From contig CM057142.1 of assembly GCA_029964075.1 (NCBI GenBank), positions 25,670,392 to 25,734,391 on the forward strand: 64,000 bases of DNA, written 5' to 3'. This document shows, piece by piece, positions 1 to 11,400 of this stretch. The notes under the pieces were generated by a model, which saw nothing but the letters and a program-made list of their open reading frames with translations, was not told the origin of the DNA and searched no databases. Position numbers and translations under genes: made by a program. This DNA comes from Patiria pectinifera (Eukaryota > Echinodermata > Asteroidea > Valvatida > Asterinidae). Position 1 is the first letter of the stretch. The number at the start of each line of letters is the position of its first letter.

Positions 1-690
1 CGTCTCCAGAAAGAAAGGAGCTTGCCAAAGAGAAGAACAGAAAACAGATGTCACGATCAAGATCTGAGGCGTCTCCAGAAAGAAGGGTGCTTGCCAAAGA
101 GAAGAGAAGAAAACAGATGTCACGATCAAGATCTGAGGCGTCTCCAGAAAGAAGGGAGCTTGCCAAAGAGAAGAACAGAAAACAGATGTCACGATCAAGA
201 TCTGAGGCGTCTCCAGAAAGAAAGGAGCTTGCCAAAGAGAAGAACAGAAAACAGATGTCACGATCAAGATCTGAGGCTTGTCCAGAAAGAAGGGAGCTTG
301 CCAAAGAGAAGAGAAGAAAACAGATGTCACGGTCAAGATCTGAGGCTTGTCCAGAAAGAAGGGAGCTTGCCAAAGAGAAGAGAAGAAAACAGATGTCACG
401 GTCAAGATCTGAGGCGTCTCCAGAAAGACGGGAGCTTGCCAAAGAGAAGAACAGAAAACAGATGTCACGATCAAGATCTGAGGCGTCTCCAGAAAGAAAG
501 GAGCTTGCCAAAGAGAGGAGAAGAAAACAGATGTCACTGTCAAGATCTGAGGCGTCTCCAGAAAGAAAGGAGCTTGCCAAAGAGAACAACAGAAAACAGA
601 TGTCACTGTCAAGATCTGAGGCGTCTACAGAAAGACGGGAGCTTGCCAAAGAGAAGAACAGAAAACAGATGTCACAATCCAGATCTGAGA
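1..690 (+). repeat. 69-bp in-frame tandem repeat (23-residue unit)
   Basis: Nine full 69-bp units from 48 to 668, with a partial unit before and a degenerate one after. Each encodes a 23-residue block of the form MSRSRSEASPERRELAKEKN plus RKQ. Units differ by scattered single-base changes (for example acgatc/acggtc/actgtc). Because 69 is a multiple of three, the +1 frame is also open over the array, but that frame has no conserved domain. The product is an Arg/Ser/Lys/Glu-rich, charged, helix-prone N-terminal extension. The array continues past the left edge. Confidence 0.92.
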
Positions 691-3600
691 CGTCTCCGGA
701 CAAAAAGGAACATTTGAAAGAGATAGACTCAAGAAGAAAATCCTCAGATAGAGTCCCGCCTGTGAAAAGGAAACATATGCAAGATTTGGACAAAAATGCA
801 AAAAGACGAAAACGAAATCCTTCCAGTATTGAACAAGCCATTGCCTTATTTAGGAAAAAGATTGTTAAAGCTCCTGTATATATTTGTACAACATGTCATC
901 GTAGTTTGTACAAAGTTAGCGTTGTACAGTTGAACTCCACTTCTTTTCTTGATTTACCACATACTCTACAAAGTACCTGTTTCACTGGAGTGATTTCAGA
1001 AGAAGACAAAGAGTGGCTTTGTCTAACCTGTAAGAGATACCTCACTAAGAAAACAATGCCACCACAAGCAGTAGCAAATGCACTGGAGTTAAGTGATGTA
1101 CCAGATGAACTTGAAATTCTAACTAAATTAGAGGCTCGCCTACTGGCACAACGCTACCCTTTTATGAAAATACTAGCACTTCCACGTGGACGACAAGCTG
1201 GCATAAAGGGAGCAGTTGTAAATGTCCCTGTCAATGTAGATCAAGTGTGTGAATCTCTGCCCAAAACACCAAGTTCTGCAGGAATCATTCCAATTAAGCT
1301 TAAACGAAAAAAGGCATATAAAGGTTACGTTCAATTTGAGAATGTCAGACCACATGCTATTCTTCAGGCTTTTGACTGGCTGAAACACAACAATAAATAT
1401 TACAATCAAATACCAGAGAATACTACTTGGGAAACAGATTGCTTGAATGAAGATGCCGAAGCATGGAAAATGTTGACTGGAGGAGTTGATTCTATGGTTC
1501 AAGGGCATAAAACTGAAGACCCTCCAGTGATTTCTTCAGTACCTGATGTCACAAAACATACCTGTGAACCGGTATTTGGCAATCTAGACAGCCCACCAAA
1601 GCCAAGCAGTGAGTCTATACCTAGCCATGACGACAACGGTTCACGCAGCAGTTGCTACCCAGATGTACGTGTATCTACAGGCCATCAAGAGATGTTGGAG
1701 CACATTGTACTTCAAGGCAGCATGGCACAAACCAGCCATATCTTCAGTGAGCGGTCAAGAGGCAAGCAATGCACGACCAACAGCCTGATGGCTCTGGGAT
1801 ACAGCCTTATGAAGAAGACTACTCTGTGGAATGTCAGTGACCTAGACAGCATCCTCCTGCAAGGAGATTCACTCTACAATGAAATAACCAACAACATTCC
1901 CAGACCAGGTTATTTAGATTTTGAAAGTCTGCCTAGTTCTTTTATTGTCAGTGGGCAAACTGTGATACACAGGAAGGAAACTCCTTTGTCAGGACTACAT
2001 ATAGCAGATTGCTCAGATGAGAATACCTTTATCAGCTCCATTCACAAGACACTTGTGCAGACTGACAGATGTCTAGCTATTATGGGCTGTTCTGCTGTTG
2101 GGATTTGGGTGGAGAAACATGGCTCCAGGACTGTGTATGCAGTATTTGATCCGCATCAACGTGGGCAAGATGGTTTGTTAGCCAGTGATGGACAAGCAGT
2201 GTTGGTTACTTCAAATACATTTGCATCAATGTGTACCTATATACGGAGTTTATGTTCTTCATTGAGACTTTTACATGCGCCATATGACATAAGCCCAACG
2301 TTTTTATCAGTGGGATCTCCTATTCTTCCTGTTGATCAAGATGTGAATGCTGAGGTAGTGGCATCTCTTGCACAAACATCACCATGTCAGTCACCATTAC
2401 ATAATCCACAACTTGGAGATGAAGACAGTTCATCTGATGAGGACAGCATCGCGGATGATGACAGCAAGCGACAAGGAGTTGCATATGACACCTGTGTACA
2501 GTCGGCAGATCCTGCTCTCGATGCAGACAGTATACTCAACATGGCCCCTGGTGAAGGGAAGAGACCTATAGACATCATGCTTGATACAAACTGTGAAGAG
2601 CTTGCTTTTCCGCAGTTGTTTCCATCTGGAATGTTTGGTTTCAGCCACTGTAGGCAAATCAAATTAACACCTAAAAAGTATTTCAATTCTAGAATTTTAA
2701 ATAAAGATAACAGGTTTGCCTCCAACATTGAATACATTTTTTTTGCGCAATACATAACAGAACACAAACAAATAATGGATAATGTGACTATAGCACTTAG
2801 AAAAGCTAGTATGCAGACATCCACAGGTGAAGCTGTTACTGCAAGTCTCTTGAAGGACCCAGAGAAATTGCGGTCTATCATTTTAAATGATCATGCGTAT
2901 CGTTTTCTTCAAACTGTGAGAGGGACACCACCATATTGGCAAAAAGTCATGTATAAACTAATGGCAGCTGTCAAGCAGTTTGGAATATTCACATGGTTCC
3001 TGACGCTGTCAGCAGCAGATTTACACTGGACAGATACAATTCAGGCTATTGCTAGACAACAGGGACAGGCCCTCACTGAAGAACAAATTGTAACTTTAAG
3101 CTGGGAGGATAAATGTTCATATCTTCGCTCAAATCCTGTGACTGCAGCTCGTCATTTCGATCACCGTCTTCAATGTCTATTTTCTGATGTCATCTTGGGA
3201 GCAGCCTGCCCTCTTGGAAAGGTTCTGCATTACTGTTATCGTATAGAGTTCCAACAGCGTGGATCCCCACATGCCCATTGTGTCATATGGATTGAGAATT
3301 CACCGAAGCTGAATAAGCATGACGATATCACTATTATAGAAGCTATAGAACGCTGTGTGACATGTGCTTTACCATCTATTCAAGATGATCCTGAACTGCA
3401 TCAACTTGTAAACAAAGTACAGCGTCACAATCATACAGCAACATGCCGCAAGAGCAGTAAGAAAGCATGCAGATTCCGTTATCCACGGCCTCCATCTGAT
3501 GCTACGAAAATTGCAAGACCTCTTAAAACAGAAGATACTCTTCTGAAAAAAACTCAGTACAAATCAGCACAAGACATCATGACCAAAGTATATGACCTTC

Positions 3601-6600
3601 TAGATGCTGCTGGTAATATTGACAAGAGTTTAAGTGACCTTCTTTGTGTGGCTGGGATCACCACAGAAGCATACAGCAAAGCCGTATCAGTTACACAAAC
3701 AGGGGAAACAGTGGTGCTAAAAAGAAGCCCAGAGGAGAAAAACATCAACTCCTACCACCCTGATATTCTTCGTGCTTGGCAAGCCAATATGGATGTACAG
3801 TTTTGCCTGAATCCATATGCATGTATAAACTATATGGTAGCTTACATCACAAAAGATGAGAGAGAGATGGGGTTACTACTAAGAGCAGTAAGCAGAGAAA
3901 TGTCATGTTTGGATGTTCGAAGTCAAATGAAAAAGTGTGCCTCAACCTTTCTGCATGCTCGTGAAGTTAGTGCTCAGGAGGCAGTATACAGATTGCTAAG
4001 CATACCACTGTACCGTAGTAACTTCCAGACAGTGTTTGTCCCGGTTGATATGCCTGATAAACGAGTACATCTTCTTAAACCACAGAAGGTATTAGACAGT
4101 ATGGAAGATGAAGAACAGGACATATTCCAAACAGGTCTAACTGATAAATATGTGGCTCGTCCTGATGCATTGGAGGACCTTACTTTGGCAGAATTTGCTA
4201 TGTGGTACACATATGGATCAGCAGGATCAACATGTGAAGATGTACAACCTAACACACTTGGTACCCAGGTGTGCACTGCAAGCACAATACAACTTAAGGG
4301 GGGTTTAGGAACAATGCGCAAACGGTCAAAACATGCTCTCATTCGTTACCACCACTTTTACGAAAGCAAAGACCCAGAAGCCTATTATCATTCACAACTC
4401 ATGCTGTATCTGCCTTGGCGAAATGAATTGCAACTGATGAATGATGGATCCTATAAACAAACATACCAAGACAACCTGTCAGAAATATCAGCAAAAAGAG
4501 CTTCAGTAGAGCAGCATTCAGATCTAATTGAGGATGCCTTAAATCGTATGGAAAAAGATGGTCCACCTGTACATGCATGGGATGATATTGCACCTGAGGT
4601 AGAGCAAGAGCGTCATGAACAGCGTACTGAAGGAGCAGAGTGTGACCCCGCATATGCGATTCTCGACCCAGGTGACACCCCTGTACCACGAACACCACGA
4701 ACATCATCATCCATTCCAGTCACTTCTGACATCATAATCAACTCATCAGAAGCACGTCCAGGCTTTTTATCTGAAGACTACTACCTAAGTCTTGTGCAAC
4801 AGCTCAACAAAAAGCAAAGAGACGTCTTCCAGACTGTTCTTCACTGGTGTCAACAACAAAGAAAGACAAACACTTTCTCCATCACTAAACTACCTCCACT
4901 CCATTTGTTCATTACAGGTATGTACCTCTGTGATATTTACACTAATATTACAAGTAATATATTGTTGCATGTTGGTTATAATTTATCACTATGAAACATT
5001 GAAATGTTGATCGTTAACAAATTTGGATGAATCTGAAATACATTGTTTTCTAAAGGTACATTTCAGATTCTACATGTACATCATGTTGAGACAAATGTGC
5101 AAACAACATTTAAATGCGTTTGTGTGTGTAGGCAACGAAACTTGTGTTAAACCTAATTACATGTAAGTGTAATACTTTCGAATGTATATTGGATATGTGT
5201 TCGTTAGTAACATACACTCTACTCTACTCTTCCTACATGTACAAATGTAGGTGGTGCTGGGACAGGGAAGTCACACCTTATTCGGGCGATTCACCAGATG
5301 GCTCTGCGTCAGCTACAGAGAGAAGGAGACAATCCGGACCTGGTTCGAATCCTCTTAACTGCACCAACCGGTACTGCTGCCTATAACATATCAGGAACGA
5401 CACTGCACTCTGCATTCCTACTTCCCCTCAGTCAGACTAAGAACTATCAGAAGCTCTCAGATAACAAACGGAACTCACTTAGAACAAAGACAGGCACTTT
5501 AGAACTTCTAATAATTGATGAGATTTCTATGGTAGGAAGTGACATACTGCTTGTCACACATAACAGACTGTGTGAAATCAAGGGCTCACAATCTCCGTTT
5601 GGTGGAGTTTCAGTCATAGCTGTGGGAGACTTCTACCAGCTGCCACCAGTTGCTCAAAAATTCATTTTCGAACTCCCTTCAAATAAAATGTCACGTCTCC
5701 AAGGACACTTATGGCAAGATCTGTTTCAGCTCGCTGAACTCAACACAGTTGTAAGACAACAAGGAGATCTTGAATTTGCAGAGTGCCTAAATCGGATCCG
5801 TACTGGTTCTCAATCATCATCGGATGTAGTTCTTCTAAAGTCACGACAAACTTCACCCAATGCACCTGACTATCCCATAGATATGCCACATATTTTTACT
5901 ACAAATGCCAAGGTTGATCAGCACAACATCAAAATGCTAAATTCTCTACAGAGCTCAATAATTACAATTCATGCCATTGATAAAAAGCCAGCTGTACTGA
6001 AAGACTACACTCCTTCCCACGATTCAAGGTTCACTGGAGGACTCACCTATCAGCTGCAGTTAGCAGTTAGTGCCAGAGTCATGCTAATACGTAATGTGGA
6101 TGTTGCTGATGGACTGGTCAATGGCAGCCAGGGAGTAATTACTGGATTCCAATCATGTGGAGCCGATGTCAATGCCATATTTGTCAAGTTTGACAACAGT
6201 GCAGTAGGAACAGAAGCACGACGTAAATCCCCCTTCCACCAAAATAACCATCAGTCAGTGCCAATACAGAGAGTGGAGGCAAAGTTTTCCATCGCCAAGA
6301 AAACCAAGGGCCTCGAAATAACTCGATGTCAGTTTCCCTTACGTCTTGCATGGGCTAGCACAATCCATAAAATTCAGGGGCAAACTCTTTCTGAAGTTGT
6401 TGTTGCATTTGATGGAAAATTTAATAATGGTCAGGGGTATGTTGCGATCAGCAGAACCACAAGCCTCACAGGATTGACCATCGTTGACTTTGATGATTCC
6501 AAACTCAAGGTATGTGCGAAGGTTCAGAATGAAATGAACAGGTTGAAAAACAAGGCAATTCCATCGCCATATGAGTTTCTCTCTCCAGACTTCGACACAG

Positions 6601-7262
6601 CTATAACAATAGCAGTTCTGAATTCACGGTCCATGGTACGACACTATAGAGACATTCTAGCTGACCCTGTTTTTCAGCATGCCGATGTATCCATCATACT
6701 TGAGACATGGCTAAGCCACAGACAAGATAGTTTAGATTTTACTCCTGAGGGCTATCATCTACTCTGTCGTTCTGACCGTCCTCTAGACATAAACAGCCAG
6801 CGACTACCAGGTGGTGTTGGGGTTCTTGTCAAGGAGAATATTCACTATACACACCATAGAAATCACTCTGTAACTGGTCTACAAATCATGGTATTCCAGA
6901 TATCATCTTCCACAATGCAACCACTCAATATTGTAGCGGTCTATCGATCTCCAAGTCAGACGCCTTCTCACTGTATCTCCAAACTGAATGAAATAATGGC
7001 AGATATAGATACTTCATTGCCAACTGTCATTATCGGAGACATGAACCAGGATGGACGTGACTTTCAGAAATCTTCCATACCAAGACACCTCCTGAAACAT
7101 GGCTACCATCAGCAAGTACACGAAGCGACACATATTGCTGGATCATGTCTGGACCATGTCTACACGAAAGATGATGTCACCACATGTTATACCTCTGCTT
7201 GTCACTTCAGCGATCATAACTGGTTGTATGTGAAGTACCGCGGTGTGCCATCAATACTTTAG
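3..7262 (+). CDS. Helentron Rep-helicase-endonuclease protein, two exons, 5' partial
   Basis: Exons 3-4917 and 5251-7262. Counting from the ATG at 48, the spliced product is 2293 residues; the frame is open further left, so the true start is unknown. Visible parts: basic Ser/Arg/Glu/Lys repeats (1-~215); a nuclear-type basic patch; paired CxxC motifs (270/273 and 315/318) as in zinc-binding Helitron N-termini; a cysteine protease-like segment with GKQC (Cys575) and FDPH (Asp701/His703); Helitron N domain from FPQLFPSG (~853); HUH motif SPHAH (His1075, His1077); two-Tyr motif YMVAY (1262 and 1266); Walker A GGAGTGKS (1624-1631) formed by the splice; Walker B LLIIDEIS; GDFYQLPP; helicase motifs HKIQGQTL and YVAISRTT; then an endonuclease/exonuclease/phosphatase domain with LETW (Glu2108), GDMNQD (Asp2220) and SDH (His2279). 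It would nick, copy and unwind DNA during rolling-circle transposition in the nucleus. Domain names are by motif recognition only. Confidence 0.88.
4918..5250 (+). other. Spliceosomal intron splitting the helicase Walker A motif
   Basis: Donor ACAG/GTATGT at 4917/4918 and acceptor ATGTAG/GTGGTG at 5250/5251. Joining them restores FITGGAGTGKSHLIRAI, the expected Helitron helicase P-loop context, in the correct phase (phase 1). If the intron is kept, translation stops at 4994 after 25 unrelated residues, giving Rep without helicase or endonuclease. Confidence 0.85.
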
Positions 7263-8430
7263 GTGATTACAGATTCACGTGTATCTTATGTGAAAAGCAA
7301 AATCATATTGCACCACACGTTTCTATCATTTTCCATTATTTTCTTTTAGTTTTTCTGCACTACAAATACACTGAGAATCACGAGACTCCAACATCCATCA
7401 GATTAACGTGTTTGTTTTTGTTTTCTCTTATTTTTTTACAGCAGGTTTGTGTGTTTTTAATACTTGTCTACACTATAAATGCACTGAGAATCACTACATT
7501 CCAACATGTAGAAGATTAAACTTTTTGGTTTTCTTTTATGTTCACAGGTTAATTGCTTAATTGCCTAACCATTGATAACCACGTTTTCTTTCAAGTTTTT
7601 AAGTACTTGAAAATTAACTAACTTTTTATGTAATACCTATGATTTTGTGTGTGTGTGCATGTACCTCACATGTTGCACTATATATAACCACTGGTCTTGT
7701 TTCTCTTTCTACTTCATTCTGTAGGATCTTGTTGTTTTTTACTTCACATTTAATTACACAACACCTACCCTGTGAAACCAGTTTTAATTCAGAGGGAGGG
7801 GGGTGCCACAGGTCAAGATAAGTGTTAACTAAACAAATCAATGGTTATGTAACTGAATAGTCCCACAGAACCAGATAGCTCGTATAAATTATTATATCAA
7901 GAGGGTGGCAGTGTGTCAAGTTATGGGACGGTTATGGTGGAGGGGCATTTGTGTTGGAAGACACACTTTTCTTGTTTGAAAATGTAAAATGAAAAAAAAA
8001 AAAAATATACAGTTGGCATCACCATAAACGGGATTTCCTATTTCAAAAGGAGCTCCCTATTTTTCTATATATATCTCTTGCAATGGTTGTAATGAAGATA
8101 TCGCAAGAGGAGCTTAAAGTAATAAAATTGCAGTAACTACTAATGGAAAAATGTGCCTTAAAATAGAACTACATGTGTATGGCGGTGGATTTTATCATTT
8201 TGAGTCAGGTTGAAATGCACTAGTGACTTGTGTGTAAAATAAAGTGGTACTGTTTGGCAATGATGATAAGTTGTACTCATAGTTGGCCTCTTGATAGGTG
8301 AAAAGAAAGTTCTGAATTTGTGATTTTCCAGATTGAAAGGTTTAATCCACATTTTTGGAATTATTTGAAACGATAAGCAGACAACACAAGAAACAACATC
8401 CAAGATTTTCTTTGTTTTGCCTTCCATTAG
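7263..8430. other. Non-coding 3' flank of the Helentron
   Basis: No coding signal. AT-rich. It contains two tandem ~113-bp units, an A-rich run near 7990, and the polypyrimidine tract and acceptor (CATTAG at 8425-8430) of the first visible leucine-rich-repeat exon. The Helentron 3' terminus and any terminal stem-loop should lie here, but I could not fix them. Confidence 0.5.
7355..7540. repeat. Two tandem ~113-bp units after the Helentron ORF
   Basis: Unit 1 begins at 7355 (ctgcactacaaatacactga) and unit 2 at 7468 (ctacactataaatgcactga). Both share cactgagaatcac, a ctccaacat/ttccaacat block and a T-rich tail. They could be subterminal repeats of the Helentron or unrelated 3' flank. Confidence 0.55.
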
Positions 8431-11400
8431 GGACGGAGTTGTCTTTGATCTAGGCAAGTTGAGCAAACTTATCCATCTCAGGCAACTGAAAATCCGATCG
8501 ATCAACAGCCTGTTACAACCTTCTCTGTCTTTTTCTGGTGGGCTGGCAAGCTTGGAAAAACTGAAGCATCTAGGGAAGTTGGTAAGTACTGTTTCTGTGT
8601 GAATGATAACTCGACCGACAGTGAGCCAATCTAAGGCTGTGCAGATGACCGATCATCAGAATAGCATTTTACTGAATAGAATATTCAAAAAATTTCAGCT
8701 GTCTCAAGATGATGACAAACAAACATGTGTGATGTAATTTCATTCATATAAGTTGAGGGGTTTTATTGTTGGTCAAACATCTTGTTTTGTGGACAGCCAC
8801 TTCATATGCATGATTTGAGAGCTTCCGTGAAATATCAGTCCTACATTGCATCTTTAAAATCTGACAATTATCAGCTTGTCAGCAATCTTAAAAAATATAT
8901 TGATATATTATATTCATAATTTTTTTTTTATCTCAATGTCATTGTAGATACTTGCATGCAGATACCGATTGGCGGCCCATTTAATCCCCATTTAATTTTA
9001 ACCAGCGCATTGGCATGCAGTTCCCTTGCAATTGCTGATTGGCGCAAGCAATAAGGCGCATGTAAAACTTGATCAGCACATTTCGAAAATTGGAAAATTT
9101 GATTGAATCCAAGTTTGAATGATCGAATACTTGATTACTTCAAAATGTAGGGCACTAAAATGTTGTCGAGCTGGGTTATTTCCATCAGTCGTTATGGTCT
9201 TCTTCTTAACTTGATTGTTTTTGTCCTATTTTCCTCTTTCTCTGAGGTAGACAAGTTCTTATACCCAATTTATTTATAGCCTGCAATTTGTCCGGCACTG
9301 TCAACTTTGCTGTGAATTCCTGGTGATTTGCATCAATCTGTAAATAATAATAATAACGTGTTCTTATATAGCTCATTTAGCAAATTAAACATTCCAAAAA
9401 CCATCTCAGCTCCGTGGGGAGTATACAGCTTGATGCAGCCGTTTCGGCGCAAGGCCGCTAAAATCAATCACAATAACCATCTACACTGGACTCGAACCAC
9501 AACCTGCAGAATTACCCGCTATTAATCTGTTGTAAAATTGATCTGTGGAATCTATTTTGACTTTGTCCCGCATTGCAGTCACTGACGAGTCTACATGAGT
9601 CCCGCATCATGCCATCTGAGTATCAGTTCTTGACTAGACTTCCAGAGCTTGTGGAGCTAGAACTTGGTGACTGTGGAAACTGGAGATCAGAGGTGAATTA
9701 CAATATATTGTTTATTGAACCTGGTAACAAATTGTGGTAACAACAGCCACTGCGTCTGTGAATCTTTTGTAGGAACTTAAAAAAAAGGCAGTCATAACCT
9801 CTAATGATAGCTTTTTCATGATAATCTGAATACGCTGTGTAAGAGGGATCTACACAAATTCGTGTGCTACAAAATGTTAAAACATTAATGTTAAACATTG
9901 GTGATTTGTTTTTTGATTTAACGTAGGGTTTTGAACCACAGTAATTAAATTTTGTTCTCTGTAATTTAGCATTCATAAATACCTAAGACAGTTTACCCAT
10001 TCCCATTGGTCGAGAGCCCGTCACATGGCTAGTCTTAAACGGATGATAAAGACATGGCTGGCTGGTCTTAAACACTTTTCCAGTGTCACATAAAATTTGG
10101 ACTCCTATGAAATCCAGTGCCTTTTACCGTTTTATTGGTTGAACATTCACAATCCTCAAGAAGCATGCGCAATACTACTAGTGAGTCAGTATTTCCTAGT
10201 CCTAAATTCACAACACACCTGCCACAGCTGCATCTGCGTGACATCGACGCGCGCGCCAATACTAATAAAAGGAGTTGTTTACGTCTCACTTGTGAGCTGG
10301 ACACTCCATTATGTACATGTACATGTAGCTAGAGGGATGTTTCGAAAACGTGAATTTTTTTAACAAAATCTTAATTTTTTTTTTACTTGTTTTGACTTTT
10401 GGACCGAAAAGTTTTTATTTTTTGACCGAAAAGGTATTTATGAATGTGGTTGGTCGGTATTAAACACTTATGTTTACCGGTTGGAGTCTAGATGCTGATA
10501 ATTCTCCCACTTTCGGCTTGGGTAATTATCAGCATCCAGACTCCAACCAGTCTTAAACATAGTGTTTAATACCTCCCAAGCACACATATATTCCCTTATT
10601 AAAATCTTACCAGTGCAAGCTCTCAGCAGATAATAATCAAAGAAGGCTGTCGCAGTAGAGACTTGCTTCACATGTTTTCTTTGTAGTGATTGAGGGACCA
10701 TCCGCAAGACATCTTTGACAATGGAGTCATTGCCTACTTGTATTTTTCTGGCAATGAAGTCATGTTGCCTATGTTTAGCATTAAAGAAAGAACACGAGCT
10801 TAATGTTCCGTGTTTATTTATGTAAGTGCCAAAACTGTAGCTTGGCCTTCCCTCAGCATTTAATTTCACAAAGAAGCTTTTGTTTTCTTCCCCCATTCAG
10901 ACTTACGAAATGTTGGGTAAACTGACCAAGCTGCGGAGTTTAAGACTTGAGAATGGAGGTTGTTGGTGTGATCAGGATAGCACTCCTCAGTGTACGTGCA
11001 ATATCTCCGACGCCCTCAGAAAACTGACACAGTGAGTTTGTTCATCTTAGTTGCATTCACTCGTCAGTTAAACCGAAGCCTCCTTAATTCTCCAAAATCA
11101 ACCAGGCCCGTTTGGAGGATTCAGGCTGTATGCCTGTTAAGTGCCTGTTGAGTTTAGAGGATGTAATGTGTCAAGGTCTTGAGCCTCGCCTAGATTTGTT
11201 TATGTTGAGCCATGTGTAATTGAGGCCTACATTATACTTGATATCATCCACATTGTTTCTGAGTATCATTGGCACTGCTCCAGCGTGTTAAGAGTGATTT
11301 GGAGGATTTTAAAGGATTGAGGTAGTGGTCATCCCTCCACTGACCAAATTCAAGAAATGGCAGGTTGAGGATTTTGCAGGATTAAGGATGCATCCTAGAC

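Larger units (their letters stand above)
1..7262 (+). mobile_element. Autonomous Helentron (Helitron with endonuclease), left end outside window
   Basis: Coding body of a rolling-circle DNA transposon. One spliced frame carries, in order, a Helitron N-terminal region, an HUH Rep nuclease with two tyrosines, a Pif1/RecD-type helicase and a C-terminal APE-like endonuclease; the endonuclease is the mark of the Helentron/Helitron2 branch. The frame is already open at the first base, so the 5' terminus lies to the left. I could not identify the 3' terminus; the stop codon at 7260-7262 is used as a minimum right end. The frame has no disabling stop or frameshift, so the copy looks young. It lies upstream of, and in the same direction as, a leucine-rich-repeat gene whose first visible exon starts at 8431, so it may sit in an intron of that gene. 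Confidence 0.85.

Noticed and set aside
1-690. CRISPR-like regular repeats
   Set aside because: Units are contiguous with no spacers, in frame within a eukaryotic transposon gene.
22-717. 231-codon open frame in the +1 frame of the 69-bp array
   Set aside because: Repeat length is a multiple of three, so a second frame stays open by chance; the -SRSRS- frame continues into the Rep domain.
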